Part shown: positions 40,869 to 50,161 of the stretch, piece after piece
How the letters are laid out: each line of letters begins with the position of its first letter
Position numbering within the stretch: position 1 is the stretch's first letter
Assembly (NCBI GenBank): GCA_963702565.1
Contig: CAVPDE010000001.1
Coordinates: 1 to 64,000, forward strand
Reading direction: 5' to 3'
From: CAVPDE01 sp963702565
GTDB lineage: Bacteria; Desulfobacterota; DSM-4660; Desulfatiglandales; HGW-15
DNA length: 64,000 bases
Notes under the pieces: generated by a model
The model's database searches: none
Told to the model about the DNA's origin: nothing
The model's input: only the letters and a program-made list of their open reading frames with translations
Made by a program: the position numbers and the translations under genes

Positions 40869-43800
40869 CATATCTCAGGTTCCCCGCCTCGTCATATGCA
40901 TACCTCGTAATCCCCGTATCCGGAGAAGTCGTGGACACCACCCTCCCCAAATCGTCATACACGTAGGTCGTGACGTGCGAGTTGGCATCCGTGACACTGG
41001 CGAGATTCCCCTGGCCGTCATATCCGTATCCCGTTACCACGTCCCTCAGGCTCGGATCATTCACCCATTGCGCCACCTCCTCGATCCTATCCATGAAGTC
41101 ATACCCGTAGGTCGTCAGATTCCCGTTCGGGTCTTCCATGGAACTCACATTCCCGGCATCGTCATACCCGTATTCACGGTATGTGTCATCCGACTGAATC
41201 TCCCGGTACAGCCTCCCAGGATAGCTGGGATGCTCATAACTCCACCGCGTCCTCGATTTGCGCTCATCACCGCTCGTGTACTTGCCCCTCTCAACCACGT
41301 TACCCCGGGGGTAAACTTCATAATCGTGCCTGATGTAGTTCGCCCCTCGATCCAGGATCTTCCAGAGCCTAGCGTAGTTATCATACTGGAACCCCTGGAT
41401 TACACCGTCAGGGTCCGTCACCGAAACCAGCAGCCCTCCGACGTAGGCAAACTGGGTGGAGCTGTCCGGATCATCGGCAAAATTCGTGATGGAGGTGATT
41501 CTTCCCCGGCCATCATAGGAAAAGCCCTTGGCCTGGCTGTTCACGTCCGTTATCGTCCCCGGCCTTCCCGCGTTATCGTAAACCGCAAAATAGGTGCTCC
41601 CGATATGAGGCTGGGTAACGGATTCCAGGTTGCCCGTGGAGCTGTTGTAGGTGAAGGTCGTCATATCCCCGCTGCCGGCCCTCGGACCGTCCACGGAGAG
41701 AACCTGGCCCTTGGCATTATAGGTGAAGGTCGTCACATATGCATAGGCCTGGGTCGTATTGTTGATATCCTTCGTGTGTCCCTGCTCCACGATCCTGGAG
41801 AGCAGCAGGGTGGGGCTTTCATTGGCCGTGGCATCATAATCGTCGTCATAGTCCCAGATCGTCACCTTGTTCCCGCCGCCAAGCACGCTCGCCTCTGTCC
41901 GCGTCAGGGGCACGTTCATGTCCGGATGAAAGGTGTAGTAAATGGTCCGCTGCTCGGGTGATCCGTAAGCCAATATCACGGTTCCCGGATTCCCTCTCTC
42001 ATCGTAATTCTGGTAGCGGTCTATTCTCCCTCCCCCGTATTCCACCTCGGAGAGCCTTCCCCACTCATCATAAACCCACTCCACGGCATTGCTCTCTGCA
42101 TAGGGCGCATTGGTGGTCCCCGTCATTGAGCCCAGTCTTTTCAGCCCATCGACGGTCACCAGAGCGTAGGTTCGGGTAATGTCATAGACATCCTTCACCT
42201 GCACCTGGTTGGGTTGATAAGTGACCAGCTCCACCCCCTTCCCGTCGGGCGATCGGCAGACAGTAGCCTGGTCATTCGTGTTGTAGGACCACTCCCGGAG
42301 GATATGATTGAGGGAGTCCTTTTTCTGGGTAAGATTGTGAACGTCATTGGCGTCGTTGTAGACATAAGTGATTCCCGACCCGTCAGCATAGGTCACCGTG
42401 GTCAGGTTCTGGTTCCCGTCATAGCCGTATTCCACCCATATCCCGTCATCTACAGCAGCCGTGACAGGCCCGGTGATGCTTGTCAGCAGCCCGCTGGTGT
42501 AATTAAAAGTGAGCACCCGGCCGCTGGCATTGTCGGTCACGGTCTGGAGCCGTCCCTCGCCGTCATAGGCAAGGGCCAGGGCATTCCCCTTTTCGTCCTC
42601 CATCGAACTGAGCCGGCCTGCACTCGTGAATGCGTACCGGCTTCCGTCAAGCCGGTACCAGGAATACCCTCCTCCCTCGGCCAGGACAAAGCTTCGCTCC
42701 CCAAACACTCCTGCATAGTATCCCGTGACCTCTTGAATGAAATACGAGGCTTTGCCGGTTCCGTCGATGATCTTCAGGAAAGTCCTGCTCCCGAGTTGAG
42801 AGGAGGGGTTGAGCGCAGCGCCAAAACTGTGGAACCAGCCATAACCGAGCATCCCGGTCTGAGTCGCCCGGCTGTTGTAGGCGGCTCTGAAGTTGAAGCT
42901 AAGGCTGTTGGGTGAGGGAAAGCTCAGATCTTCCCTGTACTCCAGTGCATTTCCGTTCGTGATCCTGATGGAGCCTGCCACCAATCCCGCCTCGCCTTGC
43001 TGTTCCTCCGGAGCGTAACCCAAGCCCTCGTCCTGGTAGGAATCCGAAGAGGGCGGCACTTCGTTTTGGTTGCCAGGGTCTGTGTTGAAGACGTATTCCA
43101 GGTAATTTGAAAAGCCGTCACCGTCGTGATCGCCGTTCCTCCCCTGGCTCAGGTCAGGGAAGTACGCAAGCTCCCACCAGTCAGGAAGCTCGTCACCATC
43201 ATCATCCCTGCCATAAGGGATGCTCGTTACAGCGACTGTGGCACTATCCGTTGCCGTGCCCCCTGGGCCGACAGCGGTAATCACATAGGTAGTGGTCACC
43301 TCAGGAGTCACCTGAAGGGAGCCGCTCGGAGCGACGCTGCCGATCCCGGGTTCGATAGAGCATGACTCGGCATGAGTAGACGTCCACGACAGGTTGGCCG
43401 ATTCCCCGGCGTGAATGGTCTGAGGGGTCGCCGTTATGCTGGCCGTTGGCATTGGCGCAGACCCCAGGGAGACGACCAGGTCAACCAGTGAGCCTCCTGC
43501 CACAGAGGTTCCGGCTGCCGGATTCTGGCTGATCACCAGGCCCTCTGCAACCGTGGCGCTGTATTGATGCGACGTTGTTCCAACAGCGAGTCCTGCCGCG
43601 GTGATGGTCGCTCCCGCATCCATCTGGGAAAGCCCCACCACATCAGGGACCTGAATCGTTCCCGGGAGAGTCACGATGGTTACAGAATTGACCTGTCCAG
43701 CAACAATGCCACTCGCACCACTCCAGTACTGACCGCCTTGATAATCAGCCCTGAAGTCGTATGTGCCCCCAGGGAGGGTGAAGAATGCCTTGCCGCTCCC

Positions 43801-45954
43801 GTTTGTCGTTCCGGACACTCCCACATACGCACCCGCTGCCGAAAAAACATACACGTTCACTCCGGGCAAAGGAAGTCCTGAGCCGGTGACTGTAACCTCC
43901 GCATCCCCCATAGGGATGCTGACCGTGGCGTTCTGCCATTGGAACACCTCGGACCAGTAATGCTGGCCCAGGTAATCCGCTCTCACCTTGTAAGCCTGAA
44001 TGGGCAGATGGAAGGTGACCTGTCCGTTGCCGTCGGTCAGCTGGGACTGGCCCAGGTAAGCGCCCGATGCCGTGAAGAGGTAAACCGGCACTCCTGCCAT
44101 GGGGCTGGATCCCTGGTTCACCCCCTGCACACTGATCACGACGTCCTGGTGGGGGATCGTAAGCGTTCCGGACAAGGACGCTGGAACGGAAAAAATGTCG
44201 CTCCAGAACTGGTATCCGAGATGGTCAGCACGGAATTTATAGCTGCCATTGGAAAGATTGAAAGAGACCCCCCCGGTACTATTGCTGGCGCCGCTCATGC
44301 CGAGATAACTGCCCGCTCCGCTGAATACGTAACAATTCACTCCGCTAATAGGAGCTGCCGGGCCCTTCTGGATGGTCAGGGCGAATGCTCCGCCCCCGGT
44401 GGATACGGTGACAGGATTTATTTGCCCTGCGATGAGAGACTCCACCCCGCTCCAATACTGGCTGGACTGGTAGTCGGCTCGATACTTGTAGGAGCCTGCG
44501 GGGAGACCGAAAACAACTTTCCCGCTGGAGTCGGTCGAACTGGAGATTCCAAGATAGGCGCCGGCCTCTGAGAACACGTACACATTCACACCGGGCAAAG
44601 GGAGCCCTGAGCTGGTCACCGTCACCTCAGAATCCCCCATCGGGATGGTAACGGTCTTGTCCTGCCACGTGAAGGGTTCTGACCAGAACTGCTGGCCAAG
44701 ATAATCGGCCCGAATCTTGTAAGCGCTCTCAGGGAGGTTGAAGATCACTTCCCCGCTGCTGTTTGTCACGAGGGATTGGCCGAGGTATGAGCCGGAAGCC
44801 GTGAAAAGATAAACACTTAGGCCCTGCATCGGATAGGGGCTTCCCTGGTTCAAGCCATCCACTCTGACCGTCACATCCTGATGCTGTATTGTGAGCGCGC
44901 CTGACAGGGACGCCGGAACGGAATAGACATCGCTCCAGAACTGGTACCCGAGATAGTCCACCCGGAACTTGTAGGTGCCATTGGATAGATTAACGGAGAC
45001 CAAGCCGCCTGAATCGGTCGTTCGGCTGATGCCCAAGTAAGTCCCCGCTTCATTGAACAGATAGCAGTTCACTCCGGCCAGAGGATCTGACGCACCTCTT
45101 TGGACGGTCAAGCTGAACGATCCGCCTCCGGTCGATATGGCGACGGGGTTGGTTTGACCGCCAACGATAGGCTCCTCGCTGCTCCAGAATTGGCTGGCCT
45201 GGTAGTCGGCCCGGTACTTGTAAGACCCTGCTGGAAGGGTGAAAACCGCCTTGCCGCTGGAGTCAGTAGTACCGTGGACTCCGAGATATGCACCTGCCGG
45301 CGAGAAGACGTACACATTCACACCGGGCAAAGGGAGCCCTGAGCCGGTCACTGTTATCTCCGCATTCCCCATGGAAATAGTGACTGTCTCGTCCTGCCAC
45401 TGGAAAACCTCTGACCAGTACTGTCGGCCAAGGTAGTCCACCCGTGCTTTGTAAGATTTCTCGGGAAGGTTGAAGACCGCCTCTCCGTTGCTATCAGTTA
45501 CCCGGGATTGCCCCATGTAAGACCCCGAGCCCGTGAAGAGATAAACTTTCAACCCTTGCATCGGGTACGGGGTTCCCTGGTTCAAGCCCTCCACCCCAAT
45601 CACTACCTCCTCATGGGGGATCGTCAGAACGCCGGACACGGAAGTGGGAACCGAATAGATCTGGCTCCAGAACTGGTACCCGAGATAGTCTATGCGGAAT
45701 TTGTAAGAGCCGTCGGCAAGATCGAACGTCACATCCCCACTGCTGTTGGTGGCTCCCGCTTTGCCCAGATAGCTGCCCCCTCCGCTGAATACATAACAGT
45801 TCACCCCGACCAGCGGCTCCGTCTCGCTCTTATTCACTGTCAGGGTGAACGGAGTGCCAGGGTCGCCGTAGACAGGCAGAGCGCTGAGGTTCACAAAACA
45901 AAACAGGGCCAGAAGGCAGAAGAGATTCCTAGTCGAGGTTGTCTTTGGGGCCAT
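40840..45954 (-). CDS. Large Sec-secreted RHS/YD-repeat protein
   Basis: Start at ATG 45954 after GGGAGGAGG; an upstream TTG is excluded. The frame runs 1,704 codons before a 1-nt insertion near 40868; the remaining core and tip follow in broken frames to 39040. Order: signal peptide (to about residue 30), nine repeats of about 80 aa, a PASTA-like segment (VPDVVGLSQMDAG), an Ig-like linker, a calcium-binding-like segment (DDDGDELPDWW, DHDGDGFSN), an RHS N-terminal domain and the YD-repeat shell (GYGYDGQGNLASVTDAN, YVYDDLGRVVSTTS). RHS shells enclose a C-terminal toxin tip. With a Sec signal and without PAAR or VgrG parts it is not a type VI cargo of the usual kind. Export to the surface is likely. 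Confidence 0.85.
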   Translation of the reverse strand: MAPKTTSTRNLFCLLALFCFVNLSALPVYGDPGTPFTLTVNKSETEPLVGVNCYVFSGGGSYLGKAGATNSSGDVTFDLADGSYKFRIDYLGYQFWSQIYSVPTSVSGVLTIPHEEVVIGVEGLNQGTPYPMQGLKVYLFTGSGSYMGQSRVTDSNGEAVFNLPEKSYKARVDYLGRQYWSEVFQWQDETVTISMGNAEITVTGSGLPLPGVNVYVFSPAGAYLGVHGTTDSSGKAVFTLPAGSYKYRADYQASQFWSSEEPIVGGQTNPVAISTGGGSFSLTVQRGASDPLAGVNCYLFNEAGTYLGISRTTDSGGLVSVNLSNGTYKFRVDYLGYQFWSDVYSVPASLSGALTIQHQDVTVRVDGLNQGSPYPMQGLSVYLFTASGSYLGQSLVTNSSGEVIFNLPESAYKIRADYLGQQFWSEPFTWQDKTVTIPMGDSEVTVTSSGLPLPGVNVYVFSEAGAYLGISSSTDSSGKVVFGLPAGSYKYRADYQSSQYWSGVESLIAGQINPVTVSTGGGAFALTIQKGPAAPISGVNCYVFSGAGSYLGMSGASNSTGGVSFNLSNGSYKFRADHLGYQFWSDIFSVPASLSGTLTIPHQDVVISVQGVNQGSSPMAGVPVYLFTASGAYLGQSQLTDGNGQVTFHLPIQAYKVRADYLGQHYWSEVFQWQNATVSIPMGDAEVTVTGSGLPLPGVNVYVFSAAGAYVGVSGTTNGSGKAFFTLPGGTYDFRADYQGGQYWSGASGIVAGQVNSVTIVTLPGTIQVPDVVGLSQMDAGATITAAGLAVGTTSHQYSATVAEGLVISQNPAAGTSVAGGSLVDLVVSLGSAPMPTASITATPQTIHAGESANLSWTSTHAESCSIEPGIGSVAPSGSLQVTPEVTTTYVITAVGPGGTATDSATVAVTSIPYGRDDDGDELPDWWELAYFPDLSQGRNGDHDGDGFSNYLEYVFNTDPGNQNEVPPSSDSYQDEGLGYAPEEQQGEAGLVAGSIRITNGNALEYREDLSFPSPNSLSFNFRAAYNSRATQTGMLGYGWFHSFGAALNPSSQLGSRTFLKIIDGTGKASYFIQEVTGYYAGVFGERSFVLAEGGGYSWYRLDGSRYAFTSAGRLSSMEDEKGNALALAYDGEGRLQTVTDNASGRVLTFNYTSGLLTSITGPVTAAVDDGIWVEYGYDGNQNLTTVTYADGSGITYVYNDANDVHNLTQKKDSLNHILREWSYNTNDQATVCRSPDGKGVELVTYQPNQVQVKDVYDITRTYALVTVDGLKRLGSMTGTTNAPYAESNAVEWVYDEWGRLSEVEYGGGRIDRYQNYDERGNPGTVILAYGSPEQRTIYYTFHPDMNVPLTRTEASVLGGGNKVTIWDYDDDYDATANESPTLLLSRIVEQGHTKDINNTTQAYAYVTTFTYNAKGQVLSVDGPRAGSGDMTTFTYNSSTGNLESVTQPHIGSTYFAVYDNAGRPGTITDVNSQAKGFSYDGRGRITSITNFADDPDSSTQFAYVGGLLVSVTDPDGVIQGFQYDNYARLWKILDRGANYIRHDYEVYPRGNVVERGKYTSGDERKSRTRWSYEHPSYPGRLYREIQSDDTYREYGYDDAGNVSSMEDPNGNLTTYGYDFMDRIEEVAQWVNDPSLRDVVTGYGYDGQGNLASVTDANSHVTTYVYDDLGRVVSTTSPDTGITRYAYDEAGNLRYEEGRQGCDG
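43720..45855 (-). repeat. Nine tandem repeats encoding three triplets
   Basis: Nine units share the pattern VxVY(V/L)Fxx.GxY(L/M)G, then G.a.F.L..g.YK.R.DY....(F/Y)WS. They fall into a strict A-B-C order repeated three times. A units have GVNCY(V/L)F and YQFWS; B units have YLFT.SG.Y.GQS and W(S)E.F; C units have LPLPGVNVYVFS and YQ..Q(F/Y)WS. The fold is probably an Ig- or carboxypeptidase-regulatory-like beta-sandwich used as a surface stalk. Confidence 0.8.
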
Positions 45955-46424
45955 CTTTTCCTCCTCCCAATATGTGGTCAATGAGCCCAGTTTCTTCTTC
46001 TGTTATTTCAACCGCGTCTGAGAAAACCTGCTTAAGTCTTAATCCGATGGAGCCAGTTAGGGTTACTGTTGGCAATCTGGAATTTGACTTCTTGCTGGGA
46101 CTGGAACTGAAAGCAAGGGATGAAGAAACACTTCTCGCATTTCTGTACGCAATTGCGGTGCCAGAACTTGGTCTTCCGGAGAGTAATTTCTCTTAGGAAA
46201 CGTAGCTAAACGAGAACACGGCCCTATGTATTCACTGCCTCGCCTTCCACAGCAAGGTGAGCCGGCATTTTGCGGAGCTCTTGCTCCGAGGGATTGCACA
46301 ATTCCTTGTGCTGCACTGCACAGAAAAGAGTGCAGAGGGAACGCAGAAGTCGGCTTCAAGGGTTTGTACTTACGGCTACTCCGTCTTCATTTCCGACAGA
46401 TGATCCTTCCACGTATGATAAACT
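45955..46424. other. Gap upstream of the RHS locus, no supported gene
   Basis: About 470 nt lie between the RHS start and element H4. A small perfect hairpin CGGAGC-TCTT-GCTCCG occurs near 46276. Weak frames exist on both strands but lack ribosome binding sites and conserved patterns. The RHS promoter should lie here; I could not pick a convincing -35/-10 pair. Confidence 0.45.
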
Positions 46425-46493
46425 GGGACGCTGTTAGGTTTTAAGGTTGCTAGCGATCGTCTCTTGGAAACCTAAAAACTATAGGATGTCCCC
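46425..46493. repeat. Palindromic element H4
   Basis: GGGACG-CTGT-TAGGTTTTAAGGTT is followed after a longer loop by AAACCTAAAAACTATAGGATGTCCCC and ATTCTCC. Same arms and tail as H1-H3, with a diverged loop (GCTAGCGATCGTCTCTTGG). It forms the right-hand border of the RHS region, 44 nt from the end of the cNMP-binding/FHA gene. Confidence 0.75.
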
Positions 46494-46536
46494 ATTCTCC
46501 CACCCAGGCACTTCTTCTTGCCCCCTGCTCTCCGCT

Positions 46537-47299
46537 CTACGCTCTGCGCTGGTTCACCTTCACCAAAAAGATGAATTTGGAAGTCGCCGGACCGATAATC
46601 ACCTGGTTCTCCTGCTTGTCAAGCCGCTCTCGCGTCACGCTGGTCCGGTGTCCGATCTCCTTGCCGTTCACGATGGTGCCGAACGCGCTCCCGCGGTCAA
46701 TGACCCAAACCCCTCCCCTTTCATTCTGAATGGCAAGGTGATTCCTCGACACCCTGTACGGCTCCTTCTCCTTGAGGAAGAGATCATTGTTGTAGAAAAC
46801 GTCGGTGTCCGTGTTCTTCGAATCCCTCCCGATCAGAAAAGGGAACTTTGAAATGGTTCTCTTGCAGTCTCCCAGCGCTTTCCGCGCTTCTGCCGTTTGC
46901 CCCTCCAGGATCACTTCAAAAGCCTGCTCCCTGGTCTCTCCTGCCGCACTCCGCTCGGCAAGCCTGTCGCTCGCCTGCCTCAGCCTTTCAAACAGGCTTT
47001 TGATGATGGGGATCAGAACCGAGGGCTTTTTCTGAAGCAGTTCATTGAACCCCTCGCGGCTGATGACCCGAAGTTTCAGCTCCGTCATCGCCCTGACCGT
47101 GGCCGAACGAGGGCGATCCTCGATCAGACCCATCTCGCCGAAAACCTGGCCTTCCCCCAGGGTGGCCACCACGATCTCCTTGTCGCCGGACTTCTTGAGG
47201 ATTTCCACAGACTCCGGAAAGTACAATGAAGGCGGACGTGCCCTTGGTCCCCTCTCGGATAACGATTTCTCCCGGTCCAAAAACCTTGATGTCTTCCAT
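46537..47299 (-). pseudogene. cNMP-binding / FHA domain protein, one frameshift
   Basis: The intact reading would begin at ATG 47299 (EDIKVFGPGEIVIREGTKG) and continue with a cNMP-binding domain (FGEMGLIEDRPRSATVRA), a helical linker, and a C-terminal FHA domain (FLIGRDSKNTDTDV, SRNHLAIQNERGG, GTIVNGKEI). The frames are split by one extra base near 47216: SGV changes to the other frame at VEILKKSG. FHA domains bind phosphothreonine and cNMP domains bind cyclic nucleotides, so a working copy would link second messengers to Ser/Thr kinase signalling. It is divergent from the next cNMP-binding gene. Confidence 0.75.
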
Positions 47300-47526
47300 T
47301 CCTTACTCCCTGACCCCTTCTTTGCAGGGTTCCTTGATATCATACTCGCAGGTTTCTTGACAGCCTGCGTTCTCGAAGCGGGTTTGAGAGCGTTCCCGGC
47401 CCTCTCCCGGCCGGAATCACACGGTATCGTTGGTCCTTGACGGATAAGGGGTATTTTCATATACTTACCCATTCGGTCGGCTCCACTGCTCGATCAGCTA
47501 TTAAGGCAGTCAGAAGAGGTTCGGCC

Positions 47527-48828
47527 ATGCTCGACGAAATCATCCACAACAAGGATCTTCAGAAGTATCTCAAAACCTATCAAAAGGGCGACTCCCTTTT
47601 TGTGGAAGGGGATGAATCTCAGGACCTCTACTTCCTGGTCTCCGGCCACCTTGAAGTGCTCAAGGGGGACAAGAAGATCGCGGAAATCACGGAACCCGGC
47701 GCTCTTTTCGGGGAACTCTCCTTCCTGCTGGGAGCAAAAAGAACGGCGACGGTTCAGGCTGAGAACGAAGTCAGGGTTCTTCGCATTCCTAAGAACGAGG
47801 TGTCCACCTTCCTCAAAGAATTCCCCACAGTCGCCGAGAAGATTACCGAAATCATCGCTCGCAGGCTCGATGAATCGAGCCAGGCCGTCTATGGGCTGAG
47901 ACAAATCTGTGACAAGCTGCCGGATGCCGTGATGCTCACGGACCTGGGCGGTAAAGTGGTCGCATGGAACGCCGCCGCCGAAAAGCTCTACGGCAGAAAC
48001 TGGCATCACATGCGTGGGACTTCTGCCGAAGACATCTACGAACAACCGCAGGTTTACCGGGAGCTTTTACAGGAGATACAAAGCAAAACATCGGTTCCGG
48101 AGAGGGTCCTCAAAGTCAGACACCCTGAAAAAGGAACCCGTTACGTCTCGACCAGCACCACGCTTCTCCATGACAGCCAGAACAACATCCAGAGTCTCCT
48201 GTGGCTGGGCCGTGACGTCACGGCTGCACACCGGATGGAACGCAGGTATCGCCGGGCCCGTTACTGGCTCATTCCTTCGCTGATCCTGCTGGTCCTATTA
48301 GCCACGACGGTCATTGTGGGATTCCCCTATTTCTCAAAGGGCGTCCAAACCATGGACACCAGGAAACTGGAGCTCAGGAACCTTCTGGCCAAGGACTATC
48401 TCCTTCTGAAGTCTTTGTTGGCCGAGCCGTTGGCGCAAGGGGATCGGACGAACACGACGAAGGTTCTTAAGGAGTTCTTCGACATTCAGGTCACCAAGCA
48501 GTGTCCCTACAGCGGAATCGTTTTGCTGGACAGGCAAAGAAAGGTGTTTGACGCTTTATCCTTACGGCCCGGTTTCGATGCTCAGACCGTGATCGGCACC
48601 CCTTACACGGGAATAGAATTCCAGGGCTCGGAAAAATCCCTGTACCGCGTCCTGGTCCTCTACCGTGCAGACAAAGACAACCCCATGGGCCGCAAAGGCA
48701 TCGAGATCGCCTTTGACCTCAGAGAGAACGAGCGGACGATCGGATGGTTGCTCTTCCAAATGGATATGGATTGCATGAAAACCAACTACGACGTGGATGA
48801 GGAAGGATTGAGAAACCTTCAATCCTAG
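47527..48828 (+). CDS. cNMP-binding / PAS membrane sensor protein
   Basis: Start at ATG 47527 with AGAGG upstream (433 aa); a TTG at 47437 is less likely. A cNMP-binding domain (about 8-120, FGELSFLLGAKRTATV) is followed by a PAS domain (about 130-240, LPDAVMLTDLGGKVVAWN), one transmembrane helix (about 255-275) and a C-terminal extracytoplasmic region with a cache-like pattern. There is no kinase, cyclase or methyl-accepting domain, so the output is unclear. It is 4 nt upstream of the STAS-MlaE gene and could tune the lipid transporter. Confidence 0.8.
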   Translation: MLDEIIHNKDLQKYLKTYQKGDSLFVEGDESQDLYFLVSGHLEVLKGDKKIAEITEPGALFGELSFLLGAKRTATVQAENEVRVLRIPKNEVSTFLKEFPTVAEKITEIIARRLDESSQAVYGLRQICDKLPDAVMLTDLGGKVVAWNAAAEKLYGRNWHHMRGTSAEDIYEQPQVYRELLQEIQSKTSVPERVLKVRHPEKGTRYVSTSTTLLHDSQNNIQSLLWLGRDVTAAHRMERRYRRARYWLIPSLILLVLLATTVIVGFPYFSKGVQTMDTRKLELRNLLAKDYLLLKSLLAEPLAQGDRTNTTKVLKEFFDIQVTKQCPYSGIVLLDRQRKVFDALSLRPGFDAQTVIGTPYTGIEFQGSEKSLYRVLVLYRADKDNPMGRKGIEIAFDLRENERTIGWLLFQMDMDCMKTNYDVDEEGLRNLQS

Positions 48829-48832
48829 GGCC

Positions 48833-49978
48833 ATGCACAGTTCAAAGGGCCAAGAATCATGGGCTTACGAGACCTCGGACGACCGCAAAGGGGGATTGAT
48901 CCTGCACCTTACGGGCCGGATGGATTCCGCAAATGCCGGGGCCATGTTGCGCGATCTCGGGCCTCTCATTCACACCAAGGCCCCCGTCTCTCTCACCGTG
49001 GACCTCTCTGAAGTGACGTATGTGGACGACTTCGGTGTGCTCGTCCTGATTCAGCTGAGGCACATGATGACCGATCAGAGCGGTGCGTTTTCCCTCCTTC
49101 ATGCCTCCGACAAGATCAGGGAAATCCTCTCTCTTCTCCACTTCGATGACCTGACGGAAAAAGTCCCCCTGACCAAGAAACAGATCCCAAACATCTTTAT
49201 CCGCCTCGGAGATGCGACCCTCCGCCACATCAATGATTTACGGTACCTCACCTCTTTCACCGGATCGGTTTTTCTTGCCCTTCTCTACGTCCTTCGACAT
49301 CCCCGTTCCTTGAGGAGGGAAGACACGGTCCTCGCCATGCAAAAGACAGGGGTGGATGCTTTGCCCATCGTGGGCTTGATCAGTTTCCTGCTGGGGTTGA
49401 TTATCGCGTTCATGTCTTCGGTCCAGCTCCGGCAGTTCGGCGCGGACATTTACGTCGCCTCCCTTGTGAGCCTGGCCATGACCCGGGAGTTGGGGCCTAT
49501 CATGACGGCGATCATTGTCGCCGGCCGGTCAGGGTCTGCGTTCGCCGCCGAAATCGGCACCATGCGAATATCGGAGGAAATCGACGCTCTCTTCACCATG
49601 GGATTTGACCCGACTCGATTTCTGGCCATCCCCAAGGTCATCGCCTCCCTCGTCGTGGTCCCCCTTTTGACCCTGTTTTCCGACGTTTTCGCCATTCTGG
49701 GCGGCCTGGTCGTCGGCGTTTTGATGCTCGATCTGACCGCTAATGCTTACATGGCTCAGACTTTTATGACCCTCACGCCTTTTGACGTTTTCCTGGGTGT
49801 TCTCAAGAGCGCGGTGTTCGCCTTCCTGATTTCCTGGATCGGCTGTTTTCGAGGCTTTCGAGTGCGGGGAGGCGCGGCAGGCGTTGGAGAAGCCACGACC
49901 TCTGCGGTGGTGAGCAGCATTTTCCTGATCATCCTGACGGACTCCGTCTTCTCCGTGATTCTTCGATACTGGGGGTAG
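48833..49978 (+). CDS. STAS-MlaE lipid ABC transporter permease
   Basis: The 381-aa protein joins an N-terminal STAS domain (about 15-100, MlaB-like, SLTVDLSEVTYVDDFGVLV) to an MlaE permease (about 125-381) with VGLISFLLGLIIAFMSS, the GxxLxxELGP-like MTRELGPIMTAIIVAGRSG and five to six helices. In E. coli MlaB and MlaE are separate subunits of the Mla complex, which moves phospholipids between the membranes. The fusion is common in other phyla. Start: ATG 48833, 4 nt after the previous stop. Confidence 0.92.
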   Translation: MHSSKGQESWAYETSDDRKGGLILHLTGRMDSANAGAMLRDLGPLIHTKAPVSLTVDLSEVTYVDDFGVLVLIQLRHMMTDQSGAFSLLHASDKIREILSLLHFDDLTEKVPLTKKQIPNIFIRLGDATLRHINDLRYLTSFTGSVFLALLYVLRHPRSLRREDTVLAMQKTGVDALPIVGLISFLLGLIIAFMSSVQLRQFGADIYVASLVSLAMTRELGPIMTAIIVAGRSGSAFAAEIGTMRISEEIDALFTMGFDPTRFLAIPKVIASLVVVPLLTLFSDVFAILGGLVVGVLMLDLTANAYMAQTFMTLTPFDVFLGVLKSAVFAFLISWIGCFRGFRVRGGAAGVGEATTSAVVSSIFLIILTDSVFSVILRYWG

Positions 49979-49984
49979 CATCAG

Positions 49985-50140
49985 ACATTGAGCATTCAAC
50001 AGTGAGAGAGGACAGAATACAGCGTACAGAAAGCAGTAGAAAAAGCCAGTGATCAGTAATCAGTCGGAAGTGAACAGCGGGAGAAGACAGAAGACGGGAG
50101 TAAAACCAGTAAGCAGGGAACACTAATCGGAGCACGGTGA
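49985..50140. repeat. Intergenic quasi-repeat in the Mla operon
   Basis: The gap between the permease and ATPase genes is made of degenerate words (GAGGACAGAATACAG, CAGTGATCAGTAATCAGTCGG, GAAGACAGAAGACGGG, CGGTGAACGATCAACGGTGAACGG). Complementary words occur at 55560-55622 (CTGTCTTCTGTCTACTGTC). It interrupts an otherwise compact operon. Confidence 0.5.
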
Positions 50141-50161
50141 ACGATCAACGGTGAACGGTTA

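Noticed and set aside
39520..45954. Type VI secretion Rhs effector
   Set aside because: No PAAR or VgrG-like N-terminus and no neighbouring VgrG, EagR or Tss genes; the protein has a Sec signal peptide.
45939..46444. Short plus-strand frames upstream of the RHS gene
   Set aside because: No ribosome binding sites, no recognisable domains, and they overlap the RHS start region and its likely promoter.
26765..46493. CRISPR array or tandem satellite
   Set aside because: The repetition comes from kilobase-scale RHS cassettes and coding repeats, not from short direct repeats with regular spacers.
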